A stretch of 64,000 nucleotides of DNA from Symbiodinium natans (lineage: Eukaryota > Sar > Dinophyceae > Suessiales > Symbiodiniaceae): NCBI GenBank assembly GCA_905221605.1, contig CAJNDS010002524.1:198749-262748 (forward strand). The letters are read 5' to 3'. Below are positions 41,701-46,779 of the stretch, one piece after another. The notes beneath the pieces were generated by a model. It worked only from the letters and a program-made list of their open reading frames with translations, was not told the DNA's origin and did no database searches. Each line of letters begins with the position of its first letter. Position 1 is the stretch's first letter. The translations under genes were made by a program, and so were the position numbers.

Positions 41701-43194
41701 GGGCTCTCTGGGCTGTAGCATTTCAGAGATTTGAGGCTGTCATATTTTTTGTTTTGTAGTTCTTTTGTCATAATTTTTGGGGTTCACGAAAGGGTGCGAA
41801 TCGGAAAGGCTTTCTTGCAGACTGTAAGCTACCAGGAATACTCTTTCTGATTAAATAGGCCCTAAAACCTCAAACTCTACCCCGGAACCCTTCTTGGATA
41901 TTAGGGCACTAAAGGGGCTTGTACGTGGGTTATAAGTGTAAACCCCTAAACCCCTAAACCCTAAACCCGAAACCGTAAACCCCAGGACGAAGACGTCGGA
42001 GCTCCTCCAGGGGCCCTGGCGCTCTGCGTGCCCCGAGGCGCGAGGGTTTAGGGTTTAGGGTTTAGGGTTTAGGGTTTAGGGTTTAGGGTTTAGGGAAGTT
42101 TAGGGTTTAGGGTTTAGGGTTTAGGGTTTAGGGTTTAGGGTTTAGGGTTTGTAGTGTTCAGGGTCTAGGGTTTAGGGTGCAGTGTTTTTTCGGGTATTTC
42201 GGTGGGTTGCGAGGAGGGGTGCAATAAACGTTTGGGGGTGGAGGTTTTTGATATTTGAGCCCTGGGAAGGGCGAGTCAAAGGTTGTACGTTTAGGCATAA
42301 AGGTTTTGGGTTTAGGGTTTTAAACCCTAAACCCTAAACCCTAAACCCTAAACCCTAAACCCTAAACCCTAAACCCTAAACCCTAAACCCTAAACCCTAA
42401 ACCCTAAACCCTAAACCCTAAACCCTGTAGGGTTTAGGGTTTAGGGTTACTGTCTTGGGGTTCAGAAAGGATCGGTTTAGGGTTTTTCCCACGGTGTCTC
42501 GCGGGTACCGTGGGTGCGTCGGGTGTGGCCGGGGATACAAGCTGCTTCGAGAAGCCCCATTAGGGTTTAGGGTGTAGGGCTTAGGGTTTATTGGGGTTTA
42601 GGGTTTTCCCTTACCCAAAACCCATAGCCCTTTACCCCCCTAACCCAGAACCCATTTGCCCTGGAAGCTTCTAGAACCCTAACAACCCTCAACCCAATCC
42701 TCCAGAGTTCGAGCTCTAGAAGCTTTAAACCCTAAACCCTAAACCCTAAACCCTAAACCCTAAACCCTAAACCCTAAACCCTAAACCCTAAACCCTAAAC
42801 CCTGAACCCTGAACCCTGAACCCTGAACCCTGAACCCTGAACCCTGAACCCTGAACCCTGAACCCTGAACCCTGAACCCTGAACCCTACAAGGCCCAACC
42901 AATGACCTCCTTAAGGGGCCTCTTGAGTTAGACTGTTTCGTATATTCGGGCCCTATCACCCTATCGAGATGATGCTTGGAGTCATTTAGGCTCCATTACA
43001 ACCCGGAACCCCAGGCCCTAAACCCCTCAACCCCCAAACCCTAAAACCCTCAACCCTCAACCCTCCCTCAACCCTAAACCGTAAACCAAAAAACCCTACA
43101 GGCCCAACCCATGACGAACCTTTGCCCCGAGGTGCAGAACAAGTACGCCGAGTTCTTTCGGGGACACGGCTTCGAGGTTCTGTGTTGCGGTTGA
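11075..43194 (+). CDS. Protein phosphatase 2C (PPM family), 21 exons
   Basis: Metal-dependent Ser/Thr phosphatase, which removes phosphate from phosphoserine and phosphothreonine using Mn/Mg. I assembled it from exons 11075-11122, 11664-11719, 12742-12760, 13046-13109, 14300-14329, 16042-16088, 16749-16814, 18338-18388, 21380-21450, 22505-22557, 22879-22901, 24426-24478, 25356-25410, 32903-32968, 35907-35957, 39003-39074, 39525-39573, 40344-40426, 41107-41156, 41986-42037 and 43102-43194. Phase is kept throughout and the product is 383 residues. Metal ligands by family alignment are E41/D42, D72/G73 (in DGHGG), D265 (in ACDGIFD) and D320 (in DN). GDSR (160-163), DHKP (177-180) and AVSRALGDF (213-221) are present. 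The N-terminus MGAILS fits an N-myristoylation signal, as known for PP2C alpha/beta. Coding is 3.6 percent of the span. Boundaries of introns 7, 15 and 17 are the least certain. Confidence 0.92.
11664..11719 (+). CDS. PP2C exon 2
   Basis: Reads VVERCSSQQWAAAAVTMQ plus two bases of the next Gly, the segment before the RxxxED motif. Acceptor CGCAAG|GTC and a GC donor. AAA|GT upstream and AAG|GT here repeat the junction bases. Confidence 0.88.
12742..12760 (+). CDS. PP2C exon 3, 19-nt micro-exon
   Basis: Completes G and reads WRRTHE, holding the Arg and Glu of the metal/phosphate site. The acceptor is CCCCAG with a pyrimidine-rich lead; the donor is GA (GAG|GACTTG). Confidence 0.8.
13046..13109 (+). 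CDS. PP2C exon 4
   Basis: Reads DAHILCNLESGGSLGGWAET and then D plus one base. It supplies metal-ligand Asp42 immediately after the splice. The upstream intron is GA-AG with GAG|GAC and AAG|GAC at its two ends; the donor here is GT. Confidence 0.88.
14300..14329 (+). CDS. PP2C exon 5 (FAVLDG)
   Basis: 30 nt reading SSGVFAVLD plus the first base of Gly73. The DGHGG motif is split by the following GC-AG intron (GATG|GCC...CAG|GCC), and splicing restores it exactly. Confidence 0.9.
15654..15950. other. GC-rich open island inside PP2C intron 5
   Basis: Unique sequence between two PP2C exons, open in more than one + frame. One reads PQLAPGYAPNPIWVRKPKSA before a GTAAACC. It is not part of the PP2C reading frame. 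It may be a guest exon or chance; no family seen. The part 15420-15650 is AT-richer with no gene evident. Confidence 0.3.
16042..16088 (+). CDS. PP2C exon 6 (HGG)
   Basis: Completes G and reads HGGCGAALEGAKLLE, the DGHGG motif and the helix after it. The acceptor is CCTCAG; the donor is GA (GAG|GAGAGT), matched by CAG|GAG at the next acceptor. Confidence 0.9.
16749..16814 (+). CDS. PP2C exon 7
   Basis: Reads EQLKSVASRGACSPSEASRL and then LQ, a helical stretch in the usual place between DGHGG and the AFxxxD helix. Donor GC. Flanked left by CCCCAAA repeats and right by TTTAGGG. Confidence 0.8.
17300..17805. other. Unique segment of about 500 bp in PP2C intron 7
   Basis: Bordered by degenerate AAGGCCCTAAG-type repeats on both sides (about 16980-17290 and 17815-17950). 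Open frames lie on both strands (for example + 17323-17565), but I find no domain or splice pattern. Confidence 0.4.
18338..18388 (+). CDS. PP2C exon 8
   Basis: Reads NAFIDCDERLRQQLGSE, matching the PP2C AFxxxDxxL helix. Donor GA (GAG|GAGCGGAGCG). The next exon begins GATCGGAGCGG, so about ten junction bases are nearly duplicated. Confidence 0.85.
18978..19180. repeat. T-run/G-run followed by a C-rich tract
   Basis: About 16 T, about 14 G, then CCCCCACCCA-type C-rich repeats. Pro-rich and Gly-rich frames here are artefacts. The AT-rich 19190-19400 that follows has no gene I recognise; another G-tract lies at 19415-19535. Confidence 0.9.
20150..20720. other. Unique AT-richer segment in PP2C intron 8
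   Basis: About 570 bp, purine-rich, with recurring CAAGCC/AGCCAA pieces. There is an open frame 20302-20514 (+) without recognisable features. It could be a degenerate dispersed element; no gene supported. Confidence 0.35.
21136..21340. repeat. CCCTAAA array at the 3' side of PP2C intron 8
   Basis: A long array, interrupted by single CCCTACA units, that lies shortly upstream of exon 9. Confidence 0.95.
21380..21450 (+). CDS. PP2C exon 9 (GSTVV)
   Basis: Reads DRSGSTVVACIINPVRGNER and then PSY plus two bases. It contains the GSTxVV strand typical of PP2C. The donor GTTTGGGGTTTAGGG leads into a telomere-like array. Confidence 0.92.
22085..22205. repeat. Dispersed repeat (GTATATAAGGGG family), copy 2
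   Basis: Same motif order as 9001-9120. It lies in PP2C intron 9, directly after a TTTAGGG array. Confidence 0.6.
22365..22490. repeat. CCCTAAA array upstream of PP2C exon 10
   Basis: About 17 units ending a few bases before the exon 10 acceptor. The matching TTTAGGG array begins at about 22600, just downstream of the exon. Confidence 0.95.
22505..22557 (+). CDS. PP2C exon 10 (GDSR)
   Basis: Completes Arg151 and reads YTVQLAHAGDSRAVLCR plus one base, the hallmark AxxGDSRAVL strand. Donor GC (CGTG|GCC), matched by CGAG|GCG at the next exon. Confidence 0.93.
22600..22850. repeat. TTTAGGG array at the 5' side of PP2C intron 10
   Basis: About 35 units with very few variants, one of the longest runs in the window. 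Confidence 0.96.
22879..22901 (+). CDS. PP2C exon 11, 23-nt micro-exon
   Basis: Completes Gly169 and reads AGVKATE, linking RAVLCR to DHKP as in other PP2Cs. The acceptor is GTGCGAG and the donor GC. Unlike most exons it has G-rich repeats on the left and C-rich repeats on the right. Confidence 0.75.
23114..23440 (-). CDS. Minus-strand exon, unidentified protein
   Basis: A 327-nt open segment on the minus strand, starting after a pyrimidine-rich acceptor (TTTCCTCTCCAG) and ending at GAG|GTTAGC, 109 codons in phase 0. It reads ARAQWCREDAVAPEAAARLH, then an Ala-rich linker, then a helical part with RWLDTLDLLAEFRSSV and EAIRAAHEGRDE. Family not recognised. It lies in PP2C intron 11 on the opposite strand, so it would belong to a separate, nested or overlapping gene. 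The part 23450-23635 has no gene evident. Confidence 0.5.
23866..23961. mobile_element. MITE-like element with 8-bp target duplication, no array
   Basis: Inverted ends TTGGGATGTTCCCC (left) and the matching right end finishing ATATCCCAA enclose an AT-rich 96-bp element. It is flanked by perfect 8-bp direct repeats CCCTAAGC (23858-23865 and 23962-23969). It is a sibling of 26012-26219 without a telomere array. Confidence 0.85.
24426..24478 (+). CDS. PP2C exon 12 (DHKP)
   Basis: Reads DHKPNREDETRRIEAAG plus two bases, the very conserved DHKPxxxxExxRIExAGG motif. The acceptor is CCCTAAAAG and the donor GC. An intron made of telomere repeats ends directly on the splice site. Confidence 0.95.
24510..24900. 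repeat. TTTAGGG and TTTTAGGG arrays
   Basis: Starts as TTTAGGG, then becomes about 25 units of the 8-mer TTTTAGGG with TTTTGGGC/TTTAGGGC variants. A G-rich tract follows at about 24950-25060. Confidence 0.95.
25180..25349. mobile_element. MITE-like element, TTGGAGGTTCA family, holding a telomere array
   Basis: Left end TTGGAGGTTCATGGGT, right end finishing GTACCTCCAA. A TTTAGGG array (about 25215-25290) lies inside. The right end sits about six bases before the acceptor of PP2C exon 13. Flanks share GCCGA, but not as a clean duplication. Confidence 0.6.
25356..25410 (+). CDS. PP2C exon 13
   Basis: Completes Gly and reads CVSQGPLGGGPMRVDGAL, the strand and turn before AVSRALGD. Acceptor AGCCGAG. 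Donor GC (CTG|GCCG), matched by AAAG|GCCG at exon 14, which lies 7.5 kb away. Confidence 0.88.
26012..26219. mobile_element. MITE-like element with 8-bp target duplication, holding a telomere array
   Basis: Perfect 22-bp inverted ends (TTGGGATGTTCCCC... at 26012-26033 and its complement at 26198-26219), flanked by perfect 8-bp direct repeats AGGATCAC (26004-26011, 26220-26227). Inside are about 16 CCCTAAA units (26034-26157) plus a short unique part. It lies within PP2C intron 13. Confidence 0.9.
26368..26498. mobile_element. MITE-like element, TTGGAGGTTCA family
   Basis: 131 bp with imperfect inverted ends of about 25 bp: TTGGAGGTTCATGGGTAC on the left and GGTACCTGAACCTCCAA on the right. 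The centre has CTTAGAGGA repeats and no array. No clear target duplication. Confidence 0.7.
26743..26812 (+). repeat. Split direct repeat A1
   Basis: 70 bp starting TGTTTGTGCTGTGCACGC, identical to A2 at 32526-32595. It marks the left end of the retroelement. Confidence 0.93.
26819..28247 (+). mobile_element. Retroelement 5' coding region (Gag-like)
   Basis: Begins with a short frame that contains a hydrophobic, membrane-type stretch. A 382-codon region at 27099-28247 follows, with an Ala/Gly-rich linker in the middle. Its position before the reverse transcriptase suggests the Gag-equivalent; sequence alone does not prove it. Confidence 0.5.
28261..30500 (+). mobile_element. Retroelement reverse transcriptase and RNase H region
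   Basis: The fingers and palm of a reverse transcriptase lie at about 28900-29600, including the LPMGWSWA segment. An RNase H-like domain follows at about 30180-30470 (TEAKALVWSVEH, SDNLPLVLS, SESNVADAPSR). The SExNxADxxSR ending is typical of DIRS-type elements. Described as a fossil. Confidence 0.85.
30600..31560 (+). mobile_element. Retroelement tyrosine recombinase region
   Basis: Shows the phage-integrase-like core: an LRPGE segment near the first catalytic Arg, then RHGGASHD and a GRW...SLKR segment near the C-terminal end. In DIRS elements this enzyme replaces the DDE integrase of LTR elements. Confidence 0.82.
31600..32307 (+). mobile_element. Retroelement cytosine-methyltransferase-like module
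   Basis: About 235 codons. It starts with a C5-methyltransferase motif-I-like segment (FLDLFSGCGRLSAKLRSLG), later has FLENPSGS (motif VI-like) and QYGARWRKRTRV. Cytosine methyltransferases carried by retrotransposons are known from dinoflagellates. Activity cannot be judged here. Confidence 0.65.
32350..32788 (+). repeat. Split direct repeats B1 - A2 - B2
   Basis: B1 is 32350-32525, A2 is 32526-32595 and B2 is 32613-32788. B1 and B2 are 176 bp each with two differences, and A2 equals A1. A 17-bp spacer separates A2 from B2. This is the right-hand end expected of a PAT/Ngaro-type element. Confidence 0.93.
32903..32968 (+). CDS. PP2C exon 14 (AVSRALGDF)
   Basis: Reads AVSRALGDFHFKPSGMDPAR and then CK. 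This is the strongest single PP2C signature in the window. The chosen donor is GC (AAG|GCGACA); a GT seven bases earlier would break the frame with exon 15. Confidence 0.95.
32975..33360. repeat. TTTAGGGG array with TTTAGGGCAG block
   Basis: Mostly 8-mer TTTAGGGG and CTTAGGGG, then five copies of GGGCAGTTTA (about 33267-33311) and a return to TTTAGGG. It starts just after the donor of PP2C exon 14. Confidence 0.93.
33638..35270 (+). CDS. Kinesin-like motor protein, nested in PP2C intron 14
   Basis: Microtubule motor ATPase. Within the 502-codon frame 33762-35270: P-loop GYTGSGKTHT (125-134), EVYNDEVFDLL (168-178), switch I SSRSH (267-271), switch II DLAGA (390-394), TSINKSLLALKE (414-425), FRNSKLTRLLED (442-453) and the closing LRYAQLY strand. 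About 119 residues separate switch I and II against roughly 35 in most kinesins; the extra part is helical and acidic. No stalk or tail follows. I take ATG 33638 as start (MTCQGSHEAEGTESLDFD). An introner-like intron begins at 33705, and acceptor 33780 keeps that frame. An acceptor at 33802 fits the repeat end but not that frame, so the N-terminus is uncertain. The large uninterrupted exon contrasts with the PP2C exons around it and hints at a retrogene. Confidence 0.85.
33705..33802 (+). mobile_element. 98-bp introner-like repeat, copy in kinesin gene
   Basis: Starts GTAGGCCCTTGGGACATT and ends AGGGCCATCCTAG, so it carries its own GT and AG. Left flank GTACCCAG and right flank GTACACGT share GTAC, as expected of an aged 8-bp target duplication. 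The ends are weakly inverted (GGCCCTT). Related copies are at 62334-62431 and 63418-63582. Confidence 0.8.
35314..35475. repeat. C-run and TTTAGGG array after the kinesin gene
   Basis: About 27 C (with a G or two), then a TTTAGGG array including TTTACGG variants. The unique 35480-35780 that follows has a hairpin TTCTGCGC/GCGCAGAA at about 35759-35780 and no gene. Confidence 0.9.
35907..35957 (+). CDS. PP2C exon 15
   Basis: Reads VSVVPEVQTVEGCTPGR, matching the PP2C strand KVSxxPEV before the ACDG motif. The acceptor CCCTTCAG directly follows a CCCTAAA array. The donor GTCCCC at 35958 is the frame-keeping choice; GGCTGC is also repeated at the next exon, so the exact end is open. Confidence 0.78.
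36230..36830. repeat. Long TTTAGGG arrays in PP2C intron 15
   Basis: Two long runs (about 36230-36495 and 36605-36830) separated by about 100 bp of unique sequence. The second grades into TTTAGGGG and TTCAGGG variants. Confidence 0.96.
36983..37118. repeat. TTTAGGG array
   Basis: About 19 clean units leading straight into the dispersed repeat at 37119. Confidence 0.96.
37119..37217. repeat. Dispersed repeat next to a telomere array, copy 2
   Basis: Nearly identical to 278-376, including CAAGTTCGAGCATTTACTAG and CATAACATTAAGAAAAT, and in the same position relative to a TTTAGGG array. Confidence 0.85.
37283..37495. repeat. Tandem repeat, about 32-bp unit
   Basis: About six units of AGGCCTTGAGGCCCTGAAACCCTAAACAC and variants. 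The end of each unit resembles CCCTAAA, so it may derive from telomere-like sequence. Confidence 0.85.
37500..38346. repeat. 21-bp minisatellite with an internal inversion
   Basis: About 40 copies of TGACCTTGCCCAGTAAAAAAA and length variants of the A-run. Between about 38172 and 38238 three units run in the opposite orientation, giving a palindromic junction. The long Tyr/Trp-rich frames across it are artefacts of the repeat. Confidence 0.95.
38380..38560. repeat. TTTAGGG array
   Basis: Follows the minisatellite directly; about 20 units with a small TTAGGGG block. 38570-39000 is unique, AT-richer sequence without a recognised gene. Confidence 0.95.
39003..39074 (+). CDS. PP2C exon 16 (ACDGIFD)
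   Basis: Reads PGCFRGDWVLLACDGIFDVM and then ENEE. It contains metal ligand Asp265 in the ACDGxxD motif. The donor is GAG|GTCAG. The next exon is preceded by the same GAGGTCAG, a perfect 8-bp junction repeat. Confidence 0.94.
39384..39400. repeat. T-run leading into TTTAGGG in PP2C intron 16
   Basis: A run of more than 20 T (about 39375-39402) passes directly into TTAGGG-type units. Confidence 0.85.
39525..39573 (+). CDS. PP2C exon 17
   Basis: Reads VRDFVESRSARSKSAD plus one base, continuing ENEE with the usual EVxxFV helix. The donor is taken as GC at 39574; another GC at 39582 is possible. Confidence 0.85.
39740..40140. other. Unique stretch in PP2C intron 17
   Basis: Contains TTTG/TTTA tetranucleotide repeats at about 39772-39820 and CACGCACG repeats near 39845. 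The rest, 39890-40140, is unique with no recognisable gene. Confidence 0.5.
40344..40426 (+). CDS. PP2C exon 18 (GSKD)
   Basis: Reads AAQKCRPLPPAEVCIDMLNL and then CLDKGSK, leading into DN. It matches the PP2C helix before GSxDN. The acceptor is CACCAG; a shorter exon beginning at GTG 40382 is an alternative. Donor GA (AAG|GAT). Confidence 0.82.
40835..40922. repeat. CCCTAAA array in PP2C intron 18
   Basis: About 12 clean units following a short C-run. Confidence 0.95.
41107..41156 (+). CDS. PP2C exon 19 (DNxTV)
   Basis: Reads DNCTVCLVQFGENFPV plus two bases. It carries metal ligand Asp320 and the closing DNxTVxxVxF strand. The junction is AAG|GAT...CAG|GAC. Donor GA, matched by CCCAG|GAC at exon 20. 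Confidence 0.92.
41340..41500. repeat. CCCTAAA array in PP2C intron 19
   Basis: About 22 units with a few one-base variants. 41505-41940 is unique with a degraded piece related to the TTGGAGGTTCA family near 41894-41945. Confidence 0.95.
41986..42037 (+). CDS. PP2C exon 20
   Basis: Completes Arg and reads TKTSELLQGPWRSACPE. It is a C-terminal extension beyond the catalytic core, so it rests on phase, splice pattern (GA-AG in, GC-AG out) and array flanks rather than on homology. Confidence 0.6.
42045..42425. repeat. TTTAGGG then CCCTAAA arrays in PP2C intron 20
   Basis: TTTAGGG at 42045-42150 just after exon 20; then 42320-42425 CCCTAAA meeting TTTAGGG again at 42430. Unique pieces between show no gene. 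Confidence 0.93.
42727..42886. repeat. CCCTAAA array switching to pure CCCTGAA
   Basis: About ten CCCTAAA units, then about twelve CCCTGAA units without interruption. Confidence 0.96.
43102..43194 (+). CDS. PP2C exon 21 (C-terminus and stop)
   Basis: Reads AQPMTNLCPEVQNKYAEFFR and then GHGFEVLCCG, then TGA at 43192-43194. The acceptor CCCTACAG|GCC agrees with the GC donor of exon 20. A GT after GAG (43177) could instead be a donor into a further exon. The exon start is duplicated imperfectly at 42886-42907. Confidence 0.6.
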   Translation, partial: AQPMTNLCPEVQNKYAEFFRGHGFEVLCCG

Positions 43195-43199
43195 AGGTT

Positions 43200-43205
43200 G
43201 AAGGT

Positions 43206-43237
<32 letters not shown>

Positions 43238-43870
43238 GGTTTAGGGTTTAGGGGTTTAGGGGTTTAGGGTTTGGGGGATCTGGGGTGTTCAAGGGATTAT
43301 GACGGGTACCCCCAAGGCGGTACCCCTAAAGGTTCCCCTTATTATACTCCCAATATGGCCCAGATATTCCCTTAGGGATCTTTCAGAATGGCCCCCACAA
43401 CCCAAGGGTACAACCTGAAGGGTCCCAGAGGTGTAGGTTTTGGGGCTACGGTTTAGGTTCAGGTCTTAGGCTTCACGGGTTTAGGGTTCAGGGTTCAGGG
43501 TTTAGGGTTTAGGGTTTAGGGTTTCAGCGTTTGAGGCGCCGTCTAAGCGATTCTGCTATGACAGCTACAAGGCCGTAAGGCCATGCCACATGGGGTTTAC
43601 GATATTGGGGGTACCTTTTCGGGGTCCTGATTATACGGGGGATCCTACTATCTGGTATCTATATTAGGGGTCCTTATTATTGTAAGCCTCCGGGCAGAAG
43701 AATACTACGTGGTGTTAGTATCCTTCTGCTTTGCCCGGCGGGAAGCAGCGGTCAGCCGGCGAATATGACCACCTTCTGAATTTCCAGCGAGACATCGCGA
43801 GCAGACTCAGTGGGACAAGCTGGTCGAAAGCAGTCGGCCGCGTCCGAACCAGAGTTCGCAAAACCCTAAA
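43200..43870. other. Region after the PP2C stop
   Basis: TTGAGGG/TTTAGGG repeats to 43270, then unique sequence with GGGGTACC/GGGGATCCTAC-type short repeats that recur at 52910-53000. The segment 43787-43855 after TTTCCAG is open in several frames (one reads REQTQWDKLVESSRPRPNQS) and may be a further exon of this or another gene. Confidence 0.35.
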
Positions 43871-44479
43871 CCCTAAACCCTAAACCCTAAACCCTAAACT
43901 TTAAACCCTAAACCTAAACCCTGGTGAAGGAGTGATTCCCAACAACAGGGATCTCCTCGCTGGCAGCCCTAAACCCTCAACCCAAAACCCAAAACCCCTC
44001 AACCCAAAATAGGGTTTGGGCCTCAAGGGGTGCTCTAGTGATTTCTCAACCTGTGCCACATGCTGCGGACCTGTTAATTTCGATTCACGGGCTCGGAACC
44101 CTGTGTGACCAGAGGGGATCAACCCTAGGTTGGGTTTCGGGTTTGGGGTTTAGGGTTTGGAGTTTGGGGTCCTAGGGTTTGAGGTTTTTTGGTTTGGGGT
44201 TTAGGGTAAAGGGCTTGGGGTTAAGGGTTTAGAGGTTGGGGTGGAGTTTGTGGCGGTCGGGCGTGCTCAGGGTCAATGTGGTGTCACTTTCAAGGCCTTC
44301 CTGAACCACAAACTCCCTAAACTCCTAAACCCTTAAGCCCCCCAAACCCTAAACCCCCTAAATTTAAGAGCCTCCGGCTCAAGCCGCCGACCCCGCTGGA
44401 GCATAGTTGAAAGGTTTAAACGCGCTCGTCAGCTCAAAGGATGCCAAAAGTCGATTTGCTTGAGCCTCTGTGAAACGTT

Positions 44480-44705
44480 GGGGGGGGGGGGTAGGGAGAG
44501 CTAGCTTGAAGGTAGGGGGGGGCGGGGTAGGGGGGGGGGGGGTTGGGGGGGGGGGTAGGGCGGGGGTTGGGGGGGGGAGGGGGTGGGGGGGGGTAGGGGG
44601 AGGGCTGCGAGGGTTGGGAAGCCTCACATAGCCCAGCAACCAAAAAGGGGGGTAGGGGGTAGGGGGGTAGGGGGGGTAGGGGGGCAGGGGGGCAGGGGCG
44701 GGGTC
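44480..44705. repeat. G-rich tract (GGGGTAGGGG type)
   Basis: G-runs with TAGGGGG units over about 220 bp; Pro-rich frames on the minus strand are artefacts. Confidence 0.9.
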
Positions 44706-44953
44706 CTTTTCCCATCCAACACGCCGCCAGGTTCGGCGGACCCCCTAAACCCCCTACTCCGAACCCCCTAAACCCCCTCAGTTTGTAAGCCCCGTAAGCC
44801 GAATCCCCCCCCAACCCTAAATCGCCCTCCAATCCAAGATCGCAGGCTGCGGCCAGTGAGATGTCTTCAGGGGGCCGTCGGCTCTCAGGCAGGGCTTCAG
44901 GGCTTCAGGGCTTAGGGTTCAGGGTCTAGGGTGTAGGGATTGTTCAAGGGTAA

Positions 44954-45070
44954 AAGGAGGGACCCTGAATCTTGTTCCCCAAAAAACTCCTTTTTTTCCA
45001 CCCTATATAGCCTCTTTCTACCTAAGCAGCCCTAAATAACCCCCAAGGTTGCTTGTAAGGGTCCCTCCTT
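44954..45070. mobile_element. MITE-like element, AAGGAGGGACCC family
   Basis: 117 bp with perfect 12-bp inverted ends AAGGAGGGACCC and GGGTCCCTCCTT. The centre matches 10096-10237 in reverse orientation (CCTAAGCAGCCCTAAATAACC). Confidence 0.72.
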
Positions 45071-45240
45071 TAGTCCCTTGATTGTAGGGTTTAGGGGTTT
45101 AGAGTTTAGAGTCTAGCCCGATGTGTAGCCCTGAGCTCCTTTCGGGCGTTGGGGCTTAGATCCGATCAACAAGAATGTGAGCCGGGTTTAAAAGCCCTGA
45201 GCCTCGAACCGCCTAAACCTCTAAACCCTAAACCCTAAGA

Positions 45241-45330
45241 ACGTCATCTTCCTGAGTACCTTTTTCGGAGGGTGGGGCCAACGAAGCGGGATGTGGAGGT
45301 GTTCAGGGGCATTGTTGGGCTTTCTTTGTT
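45241..45330 (+). CDS. Exon-like island, unidentified gene
   Basis: Island with CCCTAAG on the left and TTTAGGG on the right. One frame reads ERHLPEYLFRRVGPTKRDVE and then VFRGIV. It looks protein-like but another frame is open too. Splice ends unclear. Confidence 0.3.
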
Positions 45331-46672
45331 TACTTGTGGGGTTTAGGGTTTAGGGTTTACTTGGGGGCAAGGGAACGGGATTCGCAGGGGGCCAGTCTGT
45401 TCAGAACTGACGGTTTAGGGCTTCAGGGTTTAGCGCTCAAGGCTTTGGGTTTTGATGGCTTAGGGTCTAGGGCTTCCCTGTGACTCCCAAATCCTACAAA
45501 ATAGTAGGTTATAACCCCCTAAAATAATGGGCATAACCTCCAAAATAGTGCGTAAATTGGAGCCCCAGGTCAGTTTAAGGCTATAGGGCGGAGGGCTGGC
45601 ACCACTTGGCCGAGCTTGGTGTGCAGGCAGCTCTGGCGGCAGGCAGAAGCAGGCGCGGGCGTCCCAAAGAATGCCCCCGCACCCTAAACCGGGGATGTTG
45701 CTAGGGTCTTAGGGGTTTCGGGGTTTTGCGGCTCTGGGGTTGGGTTTGCTTTGGGTTAGGGTCGATAGTCCAGGGGCTAGGGTTTAGGGCCAGAGTCTAG
45801 AGGCTTGGTATTTGGGGGCCTATGGTTCGACCTTTGATGGACGGGACCACTCTGCGTAATCTCCGTCCTCAGGGTGTGAGCGCCAGGATGACCGCCCTGA
45901 ACTTGCCGTTGACTCTGAACCCTAAGCTCCATCGGTGGAGCGCCAAAGCTTTAGGGTTTGGGGACTGAGGGCTCAGGGATCATGATGCCTCTTTGGCAAA
46001 GCCACAAAGGCTGCCTAAGCGAAGAACAAGAGTACCTCCACACCCAATCTCACAAAGGCCCAAAGAAAAAACATCGGAACGCTAACGCTCCCTTAACACT
46101 GACGTAACCCTTAACAGCCTTAACCCCTGTTTCATCAAACCTCTCTGCCCTTTTCTCTTGCTGAACTCCTGCTTGCGAGGGCTGTGCGAGGCTGTCGGAG
46201 AGGCGATTAACACCCCCCCCAAACCCGAAACCCGAAACCCTAAGCCTAAACCCCCAACCCCAACCCTAAACCCTCAACCCCAAACTCTAAACCCTAAACC
46301 CTAAACGCTTAACCCTTAACCCTTCACCCTAAACCCTAAACCCAAAACCCTAAACCCAAAACCCTAAACCCAAAACCCAAAACCCACCCACGCAACAAAG
46401 CGCCCCCGGAAAGCTCTCCAGGCCCCGGTGAGTCCGGCCCCTGCCGCGAGGGGCGCGCCCGGGAACCCTCCGAGTGCAGGAGCCCACAGGCAGGTGCGGC
46501 AATCCCTAATCCCCAGAACCCTAAGCCCTAAACCCTAAACCCGAAACCCCAAACCCTAAACCCTAAACCCTAAGCCCTAAACCCCAGACCCCAAGCCCTA
46601 ATCAGAGTGCTTTTAAGGGACTGGAGGGTTGAGGATTTTTTAATCTCTGGGCGTTCTTCCGTCGATTTTCAG

Positions 46673-46718
46673 CTTGCCTTGCGTGCCAAGTCATGTGTCG
46701 GCGATGTCGACTCCGCAG
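46673..46718 (+). CDS. Exon-like island, unidentified gene
   Basis: 46 nt after a pyrimidine-rich acceptor (CTTCCGTCGATTTTCAG) and before GTGTGTC, with TTTAGGG downstream. Reads LALRAKSCVGDVDSA. 45340-46600 around it holds arrays and unique pieces with no named gene. Confidence 0.35.
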
Positions 46719-46779
46719 GTGTGTCGGTACTTGAGGGTTTAGGGTTTAGGGTTTAGGGTTTAGGGTTTAGGGTGACACC

